Shown here piece after piece: positions 63,527 to 64,000 of a DNA stretch of 64,000 nt. Below the pieces are notes generated by a model. The model did no database searches and was not told the origin of the DNA. It saw nothing but the letters and a program-made list of their open reading frames with translations. Each line of letters begins with the position of its first letter. Within the stretch, counting starts at the first letter, position 1. The stretch comes from Bryobacterales bacterium (GTDB taxonomy: Bacteria > Acidobacteriota > Terriglobia > Bryobacterales > Bryobacteraceae), in contig JADLCT010000083.1 in NCBI GenBank assembly GCA_020847045.1, positions 1 through 64,000 of the forward strand, written 5' to 3'. The translations under genes and the position numbers were made by a program.

Positions 63527-64000
63527 ATGCGCCCGACTCTACTGGCCGCGCTGCTGGGGGCCGTTCCACTCATGAGCCAAACCGCCAATTACTCCGCCGA
63601 ACGCGTCACAGGCCTGGGAATCGAAGTCCTGGCGCTGCGTGACGCTCGCGCCAAAACCGAGGTGCGCATCGCGCCCACGGCCGGCAACAACGCCTATTCC
63701 ATGAAGGTGAACGGCCAGGAGATCTTCTTCTTCCCGCAGTCCAGCGTCGCCGAATGGGCCGCCCGTCCCGTGATGGCGGGCAATCCATTCCTCGCCCCGT
63801 GGGCCAACCGAATCGACGGCGAATCCTATTGGGTGAACGGCAAACACTACCGCCTGAACCCGGACCTCGGCGCCTATCGCAAGGACGGCAACGGACTTCC
63901 CATCCACGGCCTGCTTGTCAATGCGAAGGACTGGGATGTGGTTGCGCTTCAGGCCAGCGACGCGGACGGCGCCGTGGCCACCAGCCGCCTGACGCACCAC
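63527..64000 (+). CDS. Exported aldose 1-epimerase-like protein (partial)
   Basis: The first 158 codons of a gene cut by the window end. A signal peptide (MRPTLLAALLGAVPLMSQ) is followed by an aldose 1-epimerase/GalM fold: PTAGNNAYSMKVNGQEIF, GNPFLAPWANRIDGESYWVNG and GLPIHGLLVNAKDW, whose His is the expected ring-opening residue position. It interconverts sugar anomers, probably in the periplasm. Start is ATG 63527 because the earlier ATG at 63518 overlaps the -10 box. The opposite-strand frame at 63539-64000 is an antisense shadow. Confidence 0.85.
   Translation, partial: MRPTLLAALLGAVPLMSQTANYSAERVTGLGIEVLALRDARAKTEVRIAPTAGNNAYSMKVNGQEIFFFPQSSVAEWAARPVMAGNPFLAPWANRIDGESYWVNGKHYRLNPDLGAYRKDGNGLPIHGLLVNAKDWDVVALQASDADGAVATSRLTHH

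Overview
The window is GC-rich chromosomal DNA, almost fully coding, most likely from an Acidobacteriota of the Solibacter/Bryobacter/Paludibaculum type. This is a gene-content judgement, since no rRNA is present. The markers are a TIGR03437 'Solibacter paralogous family' protein, two PSD1 (DUF1549/DUF1553) + DUF1501 gene pairs, many Tat-exported sugar enzymes, a winged-helix/kinase/TPR fusion, an S55-peptidase-like secreted protein and a small bacterial microcompartment (BMC) gene set. No rRNA, tRNA or CRISPR array was seen.

Layout. 1-122: end of an IS481-type insertion sequence with the first 15 codons of its transposase. 137-7010: secreted hypothetical protein, Asp-box sialidase-like protein, transcription factor-kinase-TPR fusion, small lipoprotein, TIGR03437 protein. 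7037-14886: NarL-type two-component pair divergent from a complete RND efflux operon (adaptor, permease, TolC-like channel). 14907-22889: ABC ATPase and a very large FtsX-type permease, then an S55-like protein and a beta-propeller-like protein. 23025-26442: MacA-MacB-type exporter. 26447-29562: Tat-exported TIM-barrel sugar isomerase divergent from a BMC cluster (class II aldolase with a probable C-terminal encapsulation helix, one hexamer shell protein, three pentamer shell proteins). 29413-30105: membrane protein converging on that cluster. 30504-34462: exported TPR-CHAT protease, ECF sigma factor and membrane-anchored zinc-finger (anti-sigma-like) protein, behind a leader containing a perfect 13-bp inverted repeat. 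34484-39790: ACT/DUF5612 protein, KdsC, TilS, FtsH, HAD phosphatase. 39797-53879: carbohydrate island with two oppositely oriented PSD1/DUF1501 modules around a TenA homologue, Gfo/Idh/MocA oxidoreductase, BsuPI-domain protein, aldo/keto reductase, DUF1080 hydrolase and RluE. 53902-64000: TrpB2, CpaE/TadZ-like ATPase, AhpD-like protein, zinc-ribbon protein, glycogen phosphorylase, Tat-exported HisC-like aminotransferase, Rrf2 regulator, BON protein, membrane-anchored protein and the start of an aldose 1-epimerase.

How the parts may work together (inference). The exported oxidoreductase, isomerase, DUF1080 hydrolase, PSD1/DUF1501 proteins, epimerase and fuculose-aldolase-like BMC enzyme suggest breakdown of plant or microbial polysaccharides, with aldehyde-producing aldol cleavage placed inside a protein shell. 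The CHAT-sigma-zinc-finger operon looks like a proteolytic signalling switch: an exported protease could cut a membrane anti-sigma factor.

Promoter style is notable. Several genes have a TANNNT box only 6-8 nt before the start codon and no Shine-Dalgarno sequence, which suggests leaderless mRNAs. Two very short divergent intergenic regions appear to share a single symmetric -10 box.
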